Assembly: GCA_933228895.1 (NCBI GenBank)
Contig: OW121856.1
Location: forward strand, 110,397,027-110,461,026
Source of the DNA: Platycnemis pennipes
Lineage: Eukaryota > Arthropoda > Insecta > Odonata > Platycnemididae
Length of the DNA: 64,000 nucleotides
Direction of reading: 5' to 3'
The notes under the pieces were generated by a model. That model saw only the letters and a program-made list of their open reading frames with translations, made no database searches and was not told the origin of the DNA. Positions within the stretch are counted from its first letter, which is position 1, and each line of letters opens with the position of its first letter. Made by a program: the position numbers and the translations under genes. Positions 33,641 through 44,680 of the stretch are shown here, piece after piece.

Positions 33641-34473
33641 TCCTAAACGAAAGGAAAAGAACAGCCAAAGTCTTCAGACAAATGAAGCGAGGATTTGAAG
33701 GAGACCAACTAAAATAAGAAGAAGACAACTTCAAGAAGCACACCGTCTGATACTTCTATCAAACACTGAAGTCAAAACTTATCGATTACTCTCCGCTCAA
33801 CATCTGTGTCAAGAAAAACACAAGTAAATTAATTCTTAACAATTAAAAAACTACGAGCATAGGGACAAATAGGTACGTACTTCAAAAGGATGCTCAATAG
33901 TGAGCAACCAGAAATGGAAATATCCAGCACAAAGCCACAAATTAAACGCAAAAGCTTCACGAAACAAAAAAGAAATAGGGCGTAAGGATCATTAAGGGTC
34001 TCAAAAACATAAAACATCTGACAAAGACTCAATCGCTGCAGAACTTCCGAAATACGTCGGAGTAAAAAGTATCAGACCAGCTTGAAAATGCTTCAAACAG
34101 ATGCGGATGGCAGAAAAATATAGCTGAGGAACGGAGCGATATTATCCACCAACACACGAGACAAGGAGACCAAACGAACGCCAATAACACTGGAGGAATA
34201 TCACTCATGACAGTGGCATACAGGATCCTGTCCAAAACACTCAAATACAGAATAGAAGACCACATTTATCACCAATTAGAGGAATATCCATCGAGAAACA
34301 GAAATGGAAGATCATGCGAGGAACAGATCTTCATCATGGAAACCCAAATCAAGTCCAAAATAATAACAGCTGATAAGAAGGTGATGATGACATTAGCCGG
34401 TTTTAAAAATTCATATGACTCCAGAGATTATAGATTGATTAAAGTGCTGGAGGAATTTGGATTGGATAATTAG
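33641..34473 (+). pseudogene. LINE-C RT fragment (RTE-like, upstream part)
   Basis: About 33650-33780 encodes a decayed RKRTAKVFRQMKRGFEGDQL segment like the linker before the RT. 34207-34473 encodes VAYRILSKTLKYRIEDH, RNGRSCEEQIFIMETQIKSK, LAGFKNSYDS and VLEEFGLDN, the fingers/palm A region; the palm A Asp of DFKKAYDS-type motifs is Gly here. Stops interrupt both parts. It could be the 5' side of a LINE-A relative. Confidence 0.75.
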
Positions 34474-36159
34474 ACCAGAACATTCATTTAGCAGAACATT
34501 CTTATCTTAGAATTATCTCGATCACAAGTTAAAGTTTGAGATGAATTATCTGAACGCTAACTAATTCTATGAACTAATTATTGTTAATATTTCCTCGATT
34601 CATCACACGCAGACATTCACTTTCCCTCAGATGCTATGTAGCGACGGATAAGGGAATCAGAACTATTCTATCCTAGCATATTGAAAGACAGATAAAGAAA
34701 GGAGACAGATTTGTTCTCCAAAAACAACAGCGAAAGAGTGCAATGCGTGAGCGGGTAATTCTCATCGCTCAATTAATCAGTCCAACTATTATGGGCTCAC
34801 CGCGCCCAGGACTGACCACCGCTGTTCTCACCGGGAGATTTCCCCCCTCAGATGTTTAATGGCCGGTCAAACTCCTCATTTAACTTGAGTGATTTTCCCT
34901 AGAGTCGATTCGCTCGAAAGTGGAGTTTCGGAAGATGCGGGAAGTCGCCATGTTGGATGAGCGCGGGAGGGTAACATGGCATTCCAATCTCTTGAATAAA
35001 AAGCGCGTTAACAGCGCTCTCTCTTGAAAAAAAAAGAACAGGGACGTTATCTCGTGCCAACTCGCACTCCATCAAACACCCGAAAAAATTCCTCTCGAGA
35101 AAAGGGGAGGAAGAAAGAAGGAGTCTATTTCCTCCGAAGGCTGAAAAACTCCAACTTCCTCGACTCAGTAGGAAAGTTTTCGGGGAAGTAAAAAAAAAGA
35201 AGGTGTACCCGCGAACACATTTATATATGAACACACATAAGAGAGGGGGTGGAGGGAGATCGATGAGTTGTCTCGCAGAAGAGCGTCGTTGCCATGGAGA
35301 TGGGGAAACAGCTGTCGACGAGAGAATAAACAGCCGTCCGAGGCTTTGAAAGGAGGAAAAATAAAAGGGAGACGAAGCGGCAAAGAAGTGTTCCTCCTTT
35401 GTTCCCCTCGCCGAGGAAACAGATGAAGGAAAGGATTTGCGTGGCCCGAAGAGAGATCCGGAATGCGCTTATAATATTTCCGATATCGGCTGCGGCCAAC
35501 GATTTTCGTCTTTCCATGCGCGGGCCACGAGCGACTCTTGTGAGCCATTCCTCTGAGACCCGCTCATTTGACCCGCCTCTTCTACCCCGCTTCTCAACAC
35601 GTAAGCACTTCGGCTAACCTCTTCACATTCATTCAATCCTTCTCCTCCACATCCTTCACTGCATGCTTCACGTCAGCCCGTCCTATTCCATTCTTCACGT
35701 CCACTTTTTCCTCCACTATTTTCTTCATCACACCATTCCGTCTCATAACATAGTCAATGGGTTGCCTCGTCTTGTTTTTAAGGTTCGTAAAAGACTATTC
35801 TTTCCTCCCAATTTTCTCAGCACTAATTCCTCTGTCACTTAGTCAATCCAATCCATGTCATCTTCATCTATGGAGTATCCACCGTGATTCCGCGATTCAA
35901 TATCCCGTAAAAGAGCTATGTTATTTAATTAATAAATACCGAGCCAGAAAAACCTATAAGGAAAATCATATATAGGGTATTAACGCATGCACAATAATTG
36001 TATGAGTATGCTATTATATAGCGCGTTGTAGCTGCATTCTAATTTTTACAAGCTCTTTTAACTCATTTTGACTTCGGAACAGGGCTGAAGTGTTGTTGCC
36101 ACGTTTAATTTACAAATTGAGAATACATGCTCAATCCCGCTAATGCGTATTCTAAAATA
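34474..36159. other. No gene recognised
   Basis: Unassigned. The purine-rich segment 34900-35560 produces long overlapping ORFs on several frames; none has a recognisable domain. Confidence 0.3.
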
Positions 36160-36815
36160 GGTAGAATATTTTCTTACTTAGTTTTAAACTGTTCCCTTGC
36201 AAATACAACTCTTTGTTTTGAATTTTATTAATATTTTTATTTTTGAAAATTGTTGGCAACAACGACGCTGCTACTATTTGGAAGTATTGGTATTAATTAC
36301 ACCATATCAATCACCAATGAAATATTTAAATTACATAAAAAATATAAGAAGGACCTTGGTAAGGTATATTCCCAAATTAAGTTGGTAAATAAGGTTTTAA
36401 GCACGTTCCGTCACAAGTACCGTTGCCAATAATAACAACATACTGTAGCGCCACTTTCATGTAACTGAAGCTTTTCTGCTTTTTTCGAGCATACATTTAT
36501 TAATATCAATTAAACAAGTGTGGTAAGGCGAACAGCTTTTTACAATGCTGAATCCTACATAAAATTGCGCATCTTATATTAGTTTTTCGTCAAAACGACA
36601 TTTCTCTTTACATTATTAATCTGCAAATTTTACTGCAAGAGCCATGCTCTGCCGTACAGCCACGTATAAAATATCTTATTTTCAACTTTTTTTCTTGAAA
36701 CATATTATGTAAAGGCCAAATTAATTTATTGCCAATCGATAGAAGGGCCAAAAAATTATGTGTCCTGAAATTTTCACAGAAATGACATCAAGTTCATAAT
36801 TCGGTGGTGTAGACA
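36160..36815 (-). repeat. Dispersed repeat Y, copy 1 (uninterrupted)
   Basis: About 655 bp, reverse complement of the sequence flanking the Bel/Pao element (53955-54285 and 59833-60172). It contains the empty insertion site at AATAT (36502-36506). A 60-codon ORF here has similar residues in copy 2, but stops and the general base match make coding uncertain. Confidence 0.75.
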
Positions 36816-37423
36816 AAACCTAATTTTCAACATCGTCAGGACACAATAGAACCACAACGCCTATGGTTTCTCTGTTGGCGTTTAACTATTGCACCCAAAT
36901 ATTCAGCCTAGCGTGCTTCGGCTACCCTCAGAAGAGTATAGTGCCCCCCAAAAGGGCTCCGTGCTCAGGATAAGAGACCCTGCCTGTGAGCAGCCAATGT
37001 CATACATATCGGAGAGCGTTTGAATTTCCCGCGAGACGCAGAAGAGAAGGTATTTAATCCCTCACAAAAGAATTTCACGACAATAGCAACCTTCGCTCCA
37101 TAGTAAACCTCCGCTCACGAACTATTGCTGACTGCTTCAGGGTTCCATTCAACTCAAATGCCAATCGTATTCTTTTCTTCAGGCAACAATGTGAAGAAAC
37201 CGGGCCATCGTGCAATTAACTTTCATCGAAATATTTCATGCCCATCTTCAATAAAATGATTTCCCAAGTCTTGAAAAAAACTATCGCTCGAGATGTCAAG
37301 AGAGAAACACTCACTCAAAATAGAATTACTTGTGTTTGTGACGTTCGAGTGGTGGCCCGAATTTGATTATAATCATTCCACATACTCAGCAACGGCAATC
37401 GAAGCAGCGAAGGCCTCCCATCT
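36816..37423. other. No gene recognised
   Basis: Unassigned sequence. Confidence 0.35.
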
Positions 37424-37451
37424 AAAGCTCTGTATCTAAATACAGAGCTTT
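37424..37451. repeat. Perfect 12-bp hairpin
   Basis: AAAGCTCTGTAT and ATACAGAGCTTT separated by CTAA. No T-run or gene context to give it a role. Confidence 0.7.
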
Positions 37452-37526
37452 ACTCCCATCGATGCTGCTACACTCCCTGGCGGTGCCGCCTTTCACGGTC
37501 TCCATTCGTGACCCTCAGGCTCAAGT

Positions 37527-37683
37527 CTTGAATCTGTCGTTACGCTATAACGAACGAAATTCGTCGTTTTGATAACGTCATTCCTTTCAAGTTATTCGTT
37601 TATCCACATTGATGACAAAATATGACGTTTTGGTTGGTAACGAAAGCGTCAATATGTATTCGTTGAATAACGAAAGATTCAAG
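37527..37683. mobile_element. Small MITE, 157 bp
   Basis: CTTGAATCTGTCGTTA at the left and, reversed, CTTGAATCTTTCGTTA at the right, with inner AACGAA repeats. A TCAGGC direct repeat lies just outside each end. Non-coding; superfamily not determined. Confidence 0.6.
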
Positions 37684-37979
37684 ATTCAGGCCACTGAGCG
37701 AGTCACTTGCTCATCACGAACGCGGAGACTTTGAATTCTCCTTCTTTTCACATCGCAATCCGTGTTGAACACCCGCTCACAGGTCCACCAATCAGGAAGC
37801 GCATTCCAATGTCCAAGGTTCTGCCACTATCCAGTTACAACTTAGGTTAGCAATCGAAAACTCCATCACCCAAATCCCCGGAAAACATGCAAGGTTTTAA
37901 AATTTGATGTCATCTAACTCGTTAAAATACAACCTTTATCTTTTCTATACACCCAGAACATCCTACTCAGGTTAAAAAT
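37684..37979. other. No gene recognised
   Basis: Unassigned sequence. Confidence 0.35.
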
Positions 37980-38220
37980 TATCCTTAATCTCTTAAATTA
38001 ATTGCAAGATAACATTTTCACTGATGACGAAAAATATTTTGCATTTTGCAAACACCAAGTTACTATTGTAGACTGGACCATAATCATAAATAGATAAGTT
38101 GATTGCCGAACTAACAGATTCAGAATGCCCTTTTTTCCTCGTACAATTACGAACAATACGAATAGCTGTAAATACGTCCAATAGCAAAAATACGAGTGTA
38201 TCAATGTATAGCATAGGTGA
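37980..38220 (+). mobile_element. LINE-B fragment
   Basis: Matches 62560-62790: CTTAATCTCTTAAAT, TTTTCACTGATGACG, GTAGACTGGACCATAATCA. It covers the C-terminal coding end and the start of the 3' UTR, with stops. Confidence 0.75.
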
Positions 38221-38433
38221 ATGTATTTCTTTCCGATTTTGGTGGAATTTCCGTTCTGGCGGAAGAGGAAAATGCCTTCTTCCGTCTTCTTTGAAGGGAC
38301 CTTTTACAACCTGGACTTGCCTTTCAAATATATTTGTAAAAAGTTTTTAAAGGGTTTCCTGAATTGAAGCTGTCCACTGCCCCGACATCTCCCCCTAGAT
38401 GACCAGAAGAGCAACATTTACTCGCCTTACACC
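38221..38433. other. No gene recognised
   Basis: Unassigned sequence between a LINE-B fragment and a hAT MITE. Confidence 0.35.
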
Positions 38434-38892
38434 AATAGATGGGCGACTGGGTAAATTACCGCGGTAATTTTTGTAAATTACCAACACCCGTGAAAATTAC
38501 CGTAATGAACGGTAATTTTCAGAAATTTTCTTCCTTACGAAGAAACCATTGGAATGGGTGAGATTATAAATTAAGTAGCTAACACGATTTTGTTTACATT
38601 GCGTCCGTGATTAATTCCGAGTAAAATAACAAATGCACATTGCGCAGAGGTACCTACGTCTTTGGAACGAGAATTTCTCATAGTGTGACAAAAGAGAGGC
38701 AAATTGCGTGTTGCTGCCAACTTCGTTATAATTTTTTTAAATTACTTATAATAGATAAACGCCGTGATATGTTTGGTATAAGCTTCGGCATTTGTACCTC
38801 AATGCTATTTGATTCATTTTGAGTCCTCTGATAAGGATTTGCAGCTCAAAACTTAAAATTGACCGAATATTACGGTAATTTACCCATCTCTA
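38434..38892. mobile_element. hAT-type MITE, copy 2 (459 bp)
   Basis: Same family and orientation as 6836-7364: ATAGATGGGCGACTGG left, TAGAGATGGGTAAATTACC (reversed right end). Flanking 8-mers CTTACACC (38426-38433) and CTTACAGC (38893-38900) match at 7 of 8. It shares a long internal block (for example CAAATGCACATTGCGCAGAG and GGCAAATTGCGTGTTGCTGC) with copy 1. Confidence 0.85.
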
Positions 38893-40436
38893 CTTACAGC
38901 TATAAACTTTGCAATAATGGCATTATAATGCTCGACAGGATTATTGTTAACAACGAAGTCAAGGCTTCGGCCGTGGCGACTAATTATCTGGACAATATTT
39001 TTCACCTTACATACACTCCGCATTCTTTCAGCGCCGACACGCTGTTTACTCTTCCCAAGCCGTTGTTCCAGAAATCACAGAAATATCCTATTTCTTCACA
39101 CCGATCATGTTCACCAAAAACTTGGCCAAAAACCTAGGCCCCTGTTGAGGATATCCCGTCAAAGCCATTTCATTTTTTGTGCAATTGACGCATTTTGGCA
39201 TTTCCTAAACTGAACAGCTTTTGTGACCGCCGCTCTCAAACTCAAAATGCTTTTGGTCTGTTGTTGGTGTATGCAGAGTACATGATATTACTTGAGAAGG
39301 GACTTGATCATCACATTCATTTGATTTTCCGGTTTCATTTAGGCTAGATTCTCACCCCTCCTTCGTTTCCTCGCGGCAGACAAATTGAATTTTTTACAAC
39401 ATCATCTCTTTTTCGACGCTGTTTTGCAAAAGGCATTTGGAGGATAATAGGTACAAGTATGGTACGGCAACAATACTTTCGTAAGCACTGGATTCCTCAG
39501 GGTGGAAAAACTTCTCAAATTGCTAATAACGTTTGTGCTAGGTATATATGAGTTGTGCCTCAAGCAGCTCGCAACCATCGTCTATCAATAACTGCAGCAA
39601 AGACTCTCCCCGGGGAAGTCGGACACCCCCCTCTCGTCACTCCTTCCCATCCCCTACTCTACTCTCTCTAGTTCTCTACTCTTCTTGCCCTATCCATTTC
39701 TCCTCGTCAATTCAGCGAGGTAAGAGGCGGTCAGTTCCGTTTCTAAGAGAGCGCTCGCGGCGGGAAAAAAGAGAACTAAGGCAACATCGGGGGCTGTTGT
39801 GGACTCCGATTGTCACGAGAAAATCTCTCAAAACTCAGGTTTGTTCTTCCTAAATTACACATTTATTTGAGAAGATTTCACTTTGGCGGGTGGTACATCA
39901 ATGACAGACAAATATTCCTAAGATGCGACCTAACCTAAAAGGCATTTTCTTGAATCGATTTTCCGCGATTTTTTTATCAATTTTGATGGGGAAATTGACT
40001 ACTCATCATAGCCATTCTTCACGCGAATACTGCATAATCTAGGAGCTAAGTGACATCAATTCTAAAAGCAATCTGATAGGTTTACATATTAATTCACTAT
40101 TTGGTTTAACAGGTTAAATAAAGAGATTAAACTTCGAAATTGTAAAATTAGAAGTACAAACCTGATTAGTTTTACCTTTTTTCCACGAAATTTCGCGACC
40201 CAAAGGCTGCCAGGGCGACAGACGATTTTTTTCAGCTGTTGCCGAGTCAGACTCACGCGAGCAGACAACTTCGCGCTCAGTGGGTTACGAAACTTTCCCA
40301 GGTGGAGAAGGATCATATTACCGAAGGGATGGGCCAGGGGCCCCCTTATGAGGCAATGAAGGCATTGGGATGGGTTTCCTACTTCCCTGCACAAGGCAAA
40401 AACCAAGTACATGCATAGAAGATACACTCTAGACCA
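38893..40436. other. No gene recognised
   Basis: Unassigned. ORFs at 38859-39213 and 39548-39853 have no recognisable domain. Confidence 0.35.
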
Positions 40437-40520
40437 GGGTTTCCCGAATTAATTCTTCAATAGAACACTTCGCAAACCTGAGAAGTTTAACGGAATACTT
40501 GGCTTATTTCTTAGGTTGGT
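40437..40520 (+). mobile_element. Possible hAT terminus remnant
   Basis: CAGGGTTTCCCGAATTAATT near 40434, followed by AATAGAACACTTCGCAAACC, resembles hAT ends in which the TIR precedes a GGAACACTT-type motif. No partner end found. Confidence 0.3.
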
Positions 40521-43500
40521 AAAAAATTTTAAAAAAGTTTATCAAAACAAATTATTTATTTAGTGATTATTTTAAATATAACACTAAAATAATATAATAT
40601 ACACCTAAATATGAATTAATAAAGCATTTAATGACTTTTAAGATTTTGAATCCTTGAATTGCATATCTTCCTCTTATTAAGAACAATATTGGTGTAAGTG
40701 TGCGGAATGAGAGGTTTGAGAACTCTGCCTTTAATCTCAAGGAAGTGGACTGTATAAGACGTGGCTGGGCTGGTTGGCTAGACTGCTTCGAATCACAGGC
40801 AAGACAGAGAAAAACGAGAAGAGGTCGTGACGGCGCGAGAGACAGCTCGCGCGACTGGGCGCATGCGCACTGATTTCTCCTAGAGGGGTTCAAGCGATCC
40901 AGATGGAGTGAGATACGAATTCCGAACTGTAGGTTATATTCTAATATGGTCTGGTGTGGTGCCGAGCCTCTTACTGCACTTTGCTGTAGTTGGAGCATAA
41001 TTAGAAAATCCCAATTCGCGTGAATAGCTCGTAGAAATGGAAGTGAAACAATAGTAATTGCTCGTGTGATAAATTGGGGTACTCTTCTGACAAACTCGCC
41101 CAGAAATCATTGAAAGGCTGATCTTTGTATTTTTATACCCAATCAGTGTCACTAATAAAATCAATAAGACGTTCATAATCACTTAGGTTTCAGCCTACTA
41201 GCTCAGCTGTCGCGGAAAACAGATTCCGAACCCAGGAACCGTCCTTGGCATTTTACGGAGAGCTCGCAAAAGAGTTGATTTCAAGTCATGTAGGTGCTCT
41301 ATAAACACTTTGGAAACTTTGTAACCTACTTTAAAATTCAATTCATTAAAACATTCGTGTGACGCAGGAAAACAATCAAAATTATTAGTTTCAATTGATG
41401 AAATCCAAAATTGTATTTTTTATCAAAAGATGCAATACTATCTCATGTATTAAAAACTGTTATACTCTTTCCTTGTAATGATAAGATACTTCATTACAAT
41501 TGGTAAAAATTTCTGCCAGATATGCAAGTTTTAACAACCATTTAAGGTGGTAATAAGAACACGTAGCTGAGTACTTGGTACGAATTCCTCCCAAGTTGTA
41601 AGACAATTACATAATGGTCTACCGTTGCCATCACAATCTTGCGCTGTAAACCAATAATAATGCGGTACACATCCATGGAGAAGAATTTCCAGTCAAACGA
41701 CTTGCAGGGTAATTCGCTTTAGCGACAGTAACTTGTTTTGTACCATCTAAGTTGCCAAAAAAACTTGGCAACGTGCGTGATTTTTAGCTTCTCTCATTGG
41801 CGGGAAACCGATGTGTAATTATCAATTTTGATGGTGTCACTGCCATCTAAGGCAGCACGGATCCTACATCATGTAAAATTTTAAGAATTACAATTGGACC
41901 GCATTACGTGCCGTCACTACGGATGACGTCAGCGACTGCAGCGCTCAGTTGGCGCCGGCGAAAGTTAATTTCCTCCCGCTTATTGTCCTACACCTCCTCT
42001 CGCCTTCAGTCGTCTCTCCCGACAACGCAAGCGCAGACCAGCCTTACGTTCATCTAGTTGGTGTGACGAAACAACAGATGGCGAGATTGACGTCATTTAA
42101 GCTATCTAATCTCTAAACTCAGCGCTTGATGTCAATCGCCGATTTTGGTAACGGCTTCTCCACGAAACTCTCCTCCATGGGTAACACTTAGGTAAACGGC
42201 AACTATCGACGATTTATAATACTGTCATGTCAGCATGTAATAATGCGGTGTACACCTGTAGTAACTTAGTTAGTCTTCATACTGAAACTTCATCATATGA
42301 CGTGACTGTACCATGTTTTAAAAAATATTTGCGAAATACAAGCATTGGATACGAGACTAAAAGTTCCAGACTGGCTATAGCAACATATACTCTGTTTTTA
42401 CATTAATTTCTTCTCATTTTATCTCGGTTACAATCAAACTACTCTGGTTGAAAGGCAATTACAATCGTGCTTCTGGCGATTTTCAGCGTCTCAGAGGATG
42501 GTTCAGTGAACAAATCGAATAGGAATTGCTGACATTGAAATTCCACGATTATTGGCAATTCGCAACGGCGACTGAAGGTGAGAAAAAGAAACCAATGCAC
42601 AAATGGTCACGGAAACGAAGATGGCAAGTTTTGACAATAATTACAGGTTATTTATTAACGGTTTAGCTACTATCTAATCGCAATCGCAGGATGCGATAAC
42701 TTTCACGCTACTAAATATCACATATTGAAACAATGCTCGTAGAGTACCAGTGGATATCAACTTCCAAAAATCACTTCACGTCACACTATGACATAACATC
42801 ATTTCACCCAGGTCAAATGTTGACTCACAAAGTTACTGATTCAAGATAGGATTTTTAATGATGTGGGTATGGGCCATAAAACTGAAGTCAATTATAATGA
42901 CGACAATTCTATCAATTTCTCGCATAAATTTTCTCCTAATATTTCGCCATAATATGGTATAAATTCAAATGAAACCCAATTGATGAGCGACGTCACGAAT
43001 AGCCAGTCGGTACCTATATTCCCAATGCATTTTGATGACATGACTTACTGAAACTAAACCGAATCCTGCAAGCATACGTCATCAATCACCAACAACAGAA
43101 TAAAAACCATTCCGACGTAAAGACTGAACTCCGTGGATGAGAATCAAACATTCGTGATTTCCCAAATTCAAATGAAATGGTGACTACGATTATCCATTAT
43201 GTGAGTACTAAGTGCGGTTGTTAATATGCCTAATGTGACGATCACAAAAAGGAAGCAGGTTTTCACAGTCAGGGAACTTCTCATCAAACAAAATATCTAG
43301 CTAATTTGCAATACGATGCTGAGAATAAAAAGGATGTACTTACTTAATCAGACGCCGAGTTGGTTGGCTGTGGGCACACACCGGGCAACACTTAAAAACA
43401 ACACCGAGACTAAGTTGGTGGTGTTTACCTCTGAACACGAACAATTAAAGGTGTGAAAATACTCAACAATATGAGGATACCGAAGCACTACACTCGCAAG

Positions 43501-44440
43501 GAAACCACAATTTCACAATACTTAAAACGCTGGTGAAACACAATCGCGGACATCTTGACTGCGCCACAATCGCGTTTCGACTGTTTGCAGCATTGCCAAG
43601 TTTTTCATTGGCACTGAATCGGGAGAAGTAGATGCAATAAACACGAAAAACTTAAATAAACTACTCTACCGGGAATTTGCACCTATATAAAGGGTTCTCG
43701 CATTTTAGTATAATTTTTTTCATCCCACAGAGTTACTCACGTAGAGGAATTTTATTTAGGTCACATAAAGCTAACTGAACATGAGAACCAGGAAAGAAAA
43801 TACGCGACTTAAAATGTTTGGAGAGGAATAAAAGGAATTACTGAAGAAACTTTTGGGAGGATGCGACGAGAAAACATGAATCGCGGAAGAGATGATCGGG
43901 AAGATGACGAGGATAGAGAAACAGAATGAAAACGAAGGGTACTAAATTGAATTACATAAATGCAGAGTTGGATATAACCAGAGATGTGGGTGGAGGCAGG
44001 TGAGGAAATAGAGGGAGATTGATGGAATATACAGGTCAATTATGAAGTCTTGGAAATTTAACAGAAACATGGAAGTGTGTTTAGGGTAGCTAAGTTTTCG
44101 TCGGTCAGTCCAAAAGAAAGAGCAACCGCTGCCCCAAATGTATAAGACAGACTATTCGCTGGTAGAGGAATAATAGATTCGAGAAATGATGAAGGAACAC
44201 ATTCACGTGGAGTGAGATTTTGAGAGAATCCAACTGCAAATTTTACATTTCACCGTCTTGCGTTAGCCTACGCCTCAAGCAAACGGCTTGGGAGGTGAAA
44301 TTCAATTCGCTTTCTTGGGCTGCAGGGACGTCACACCCTAAGGAAAGTAGGAAGACGTTAGGCCGGGCCTCTTGTCCGTGGCAAGGAAATGAGATGCCTG
44401 TCCGAAGATACTCCTTAACTAATCGTTCCTAAGCACATCA
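40521..44440. other. No gene recognised; promoter-like motifs
   Basis: Long unassigned stretch. A perfect 8-bp hairpin GTTGCCAA/TTGGCAAC lies at 41751-41772. 41880-42130 is GC-richer with two TGACGTCA palindromes (about 41925 and 42087). 43330-43600 is moderately CpG-rich. I see no exon that can be supported. Confidence 0.3.
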
Positions 44441-44680
44441 GGGCCTCGATCATGGATCTTCATAACGCATGCGCTAGCGTTATCGTTATTTTTTGATTTA
44501 ACTTATATCAGAGAGAGCGTGATCTCCATTCTTCATTTTTCGCACAGCACTTCAAATCGCTTTTTGCAATCAGTGGAGCGAATTTTATAGACGGCTATTG
44601 TTAACCCTGCGCTTCTCTAGGGGTAAGCGTTAACGATAAACATTGCGATAACGCGAAAAATAGATCCGTGATTCCACACC
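44441..44680. mobile_element. Putative MITE, 240 bp
   Basis: Left GATCATGGATCTTCATAACGC and right, reversed, AATCACGGATCTATTTTTCGC share ATCAYGGATCT. Inner CGTTATCGTTA-type motifs are inverted too. No clear TSD. Confidence 0.5.

Noticed and set aside
35165..35548. 127-codon minus ORF overlapping others at 34899-35234 and 35221-35517
   Set aside because: Purine-rich DNA opens several frames at once; no recognisable domain or splice support.
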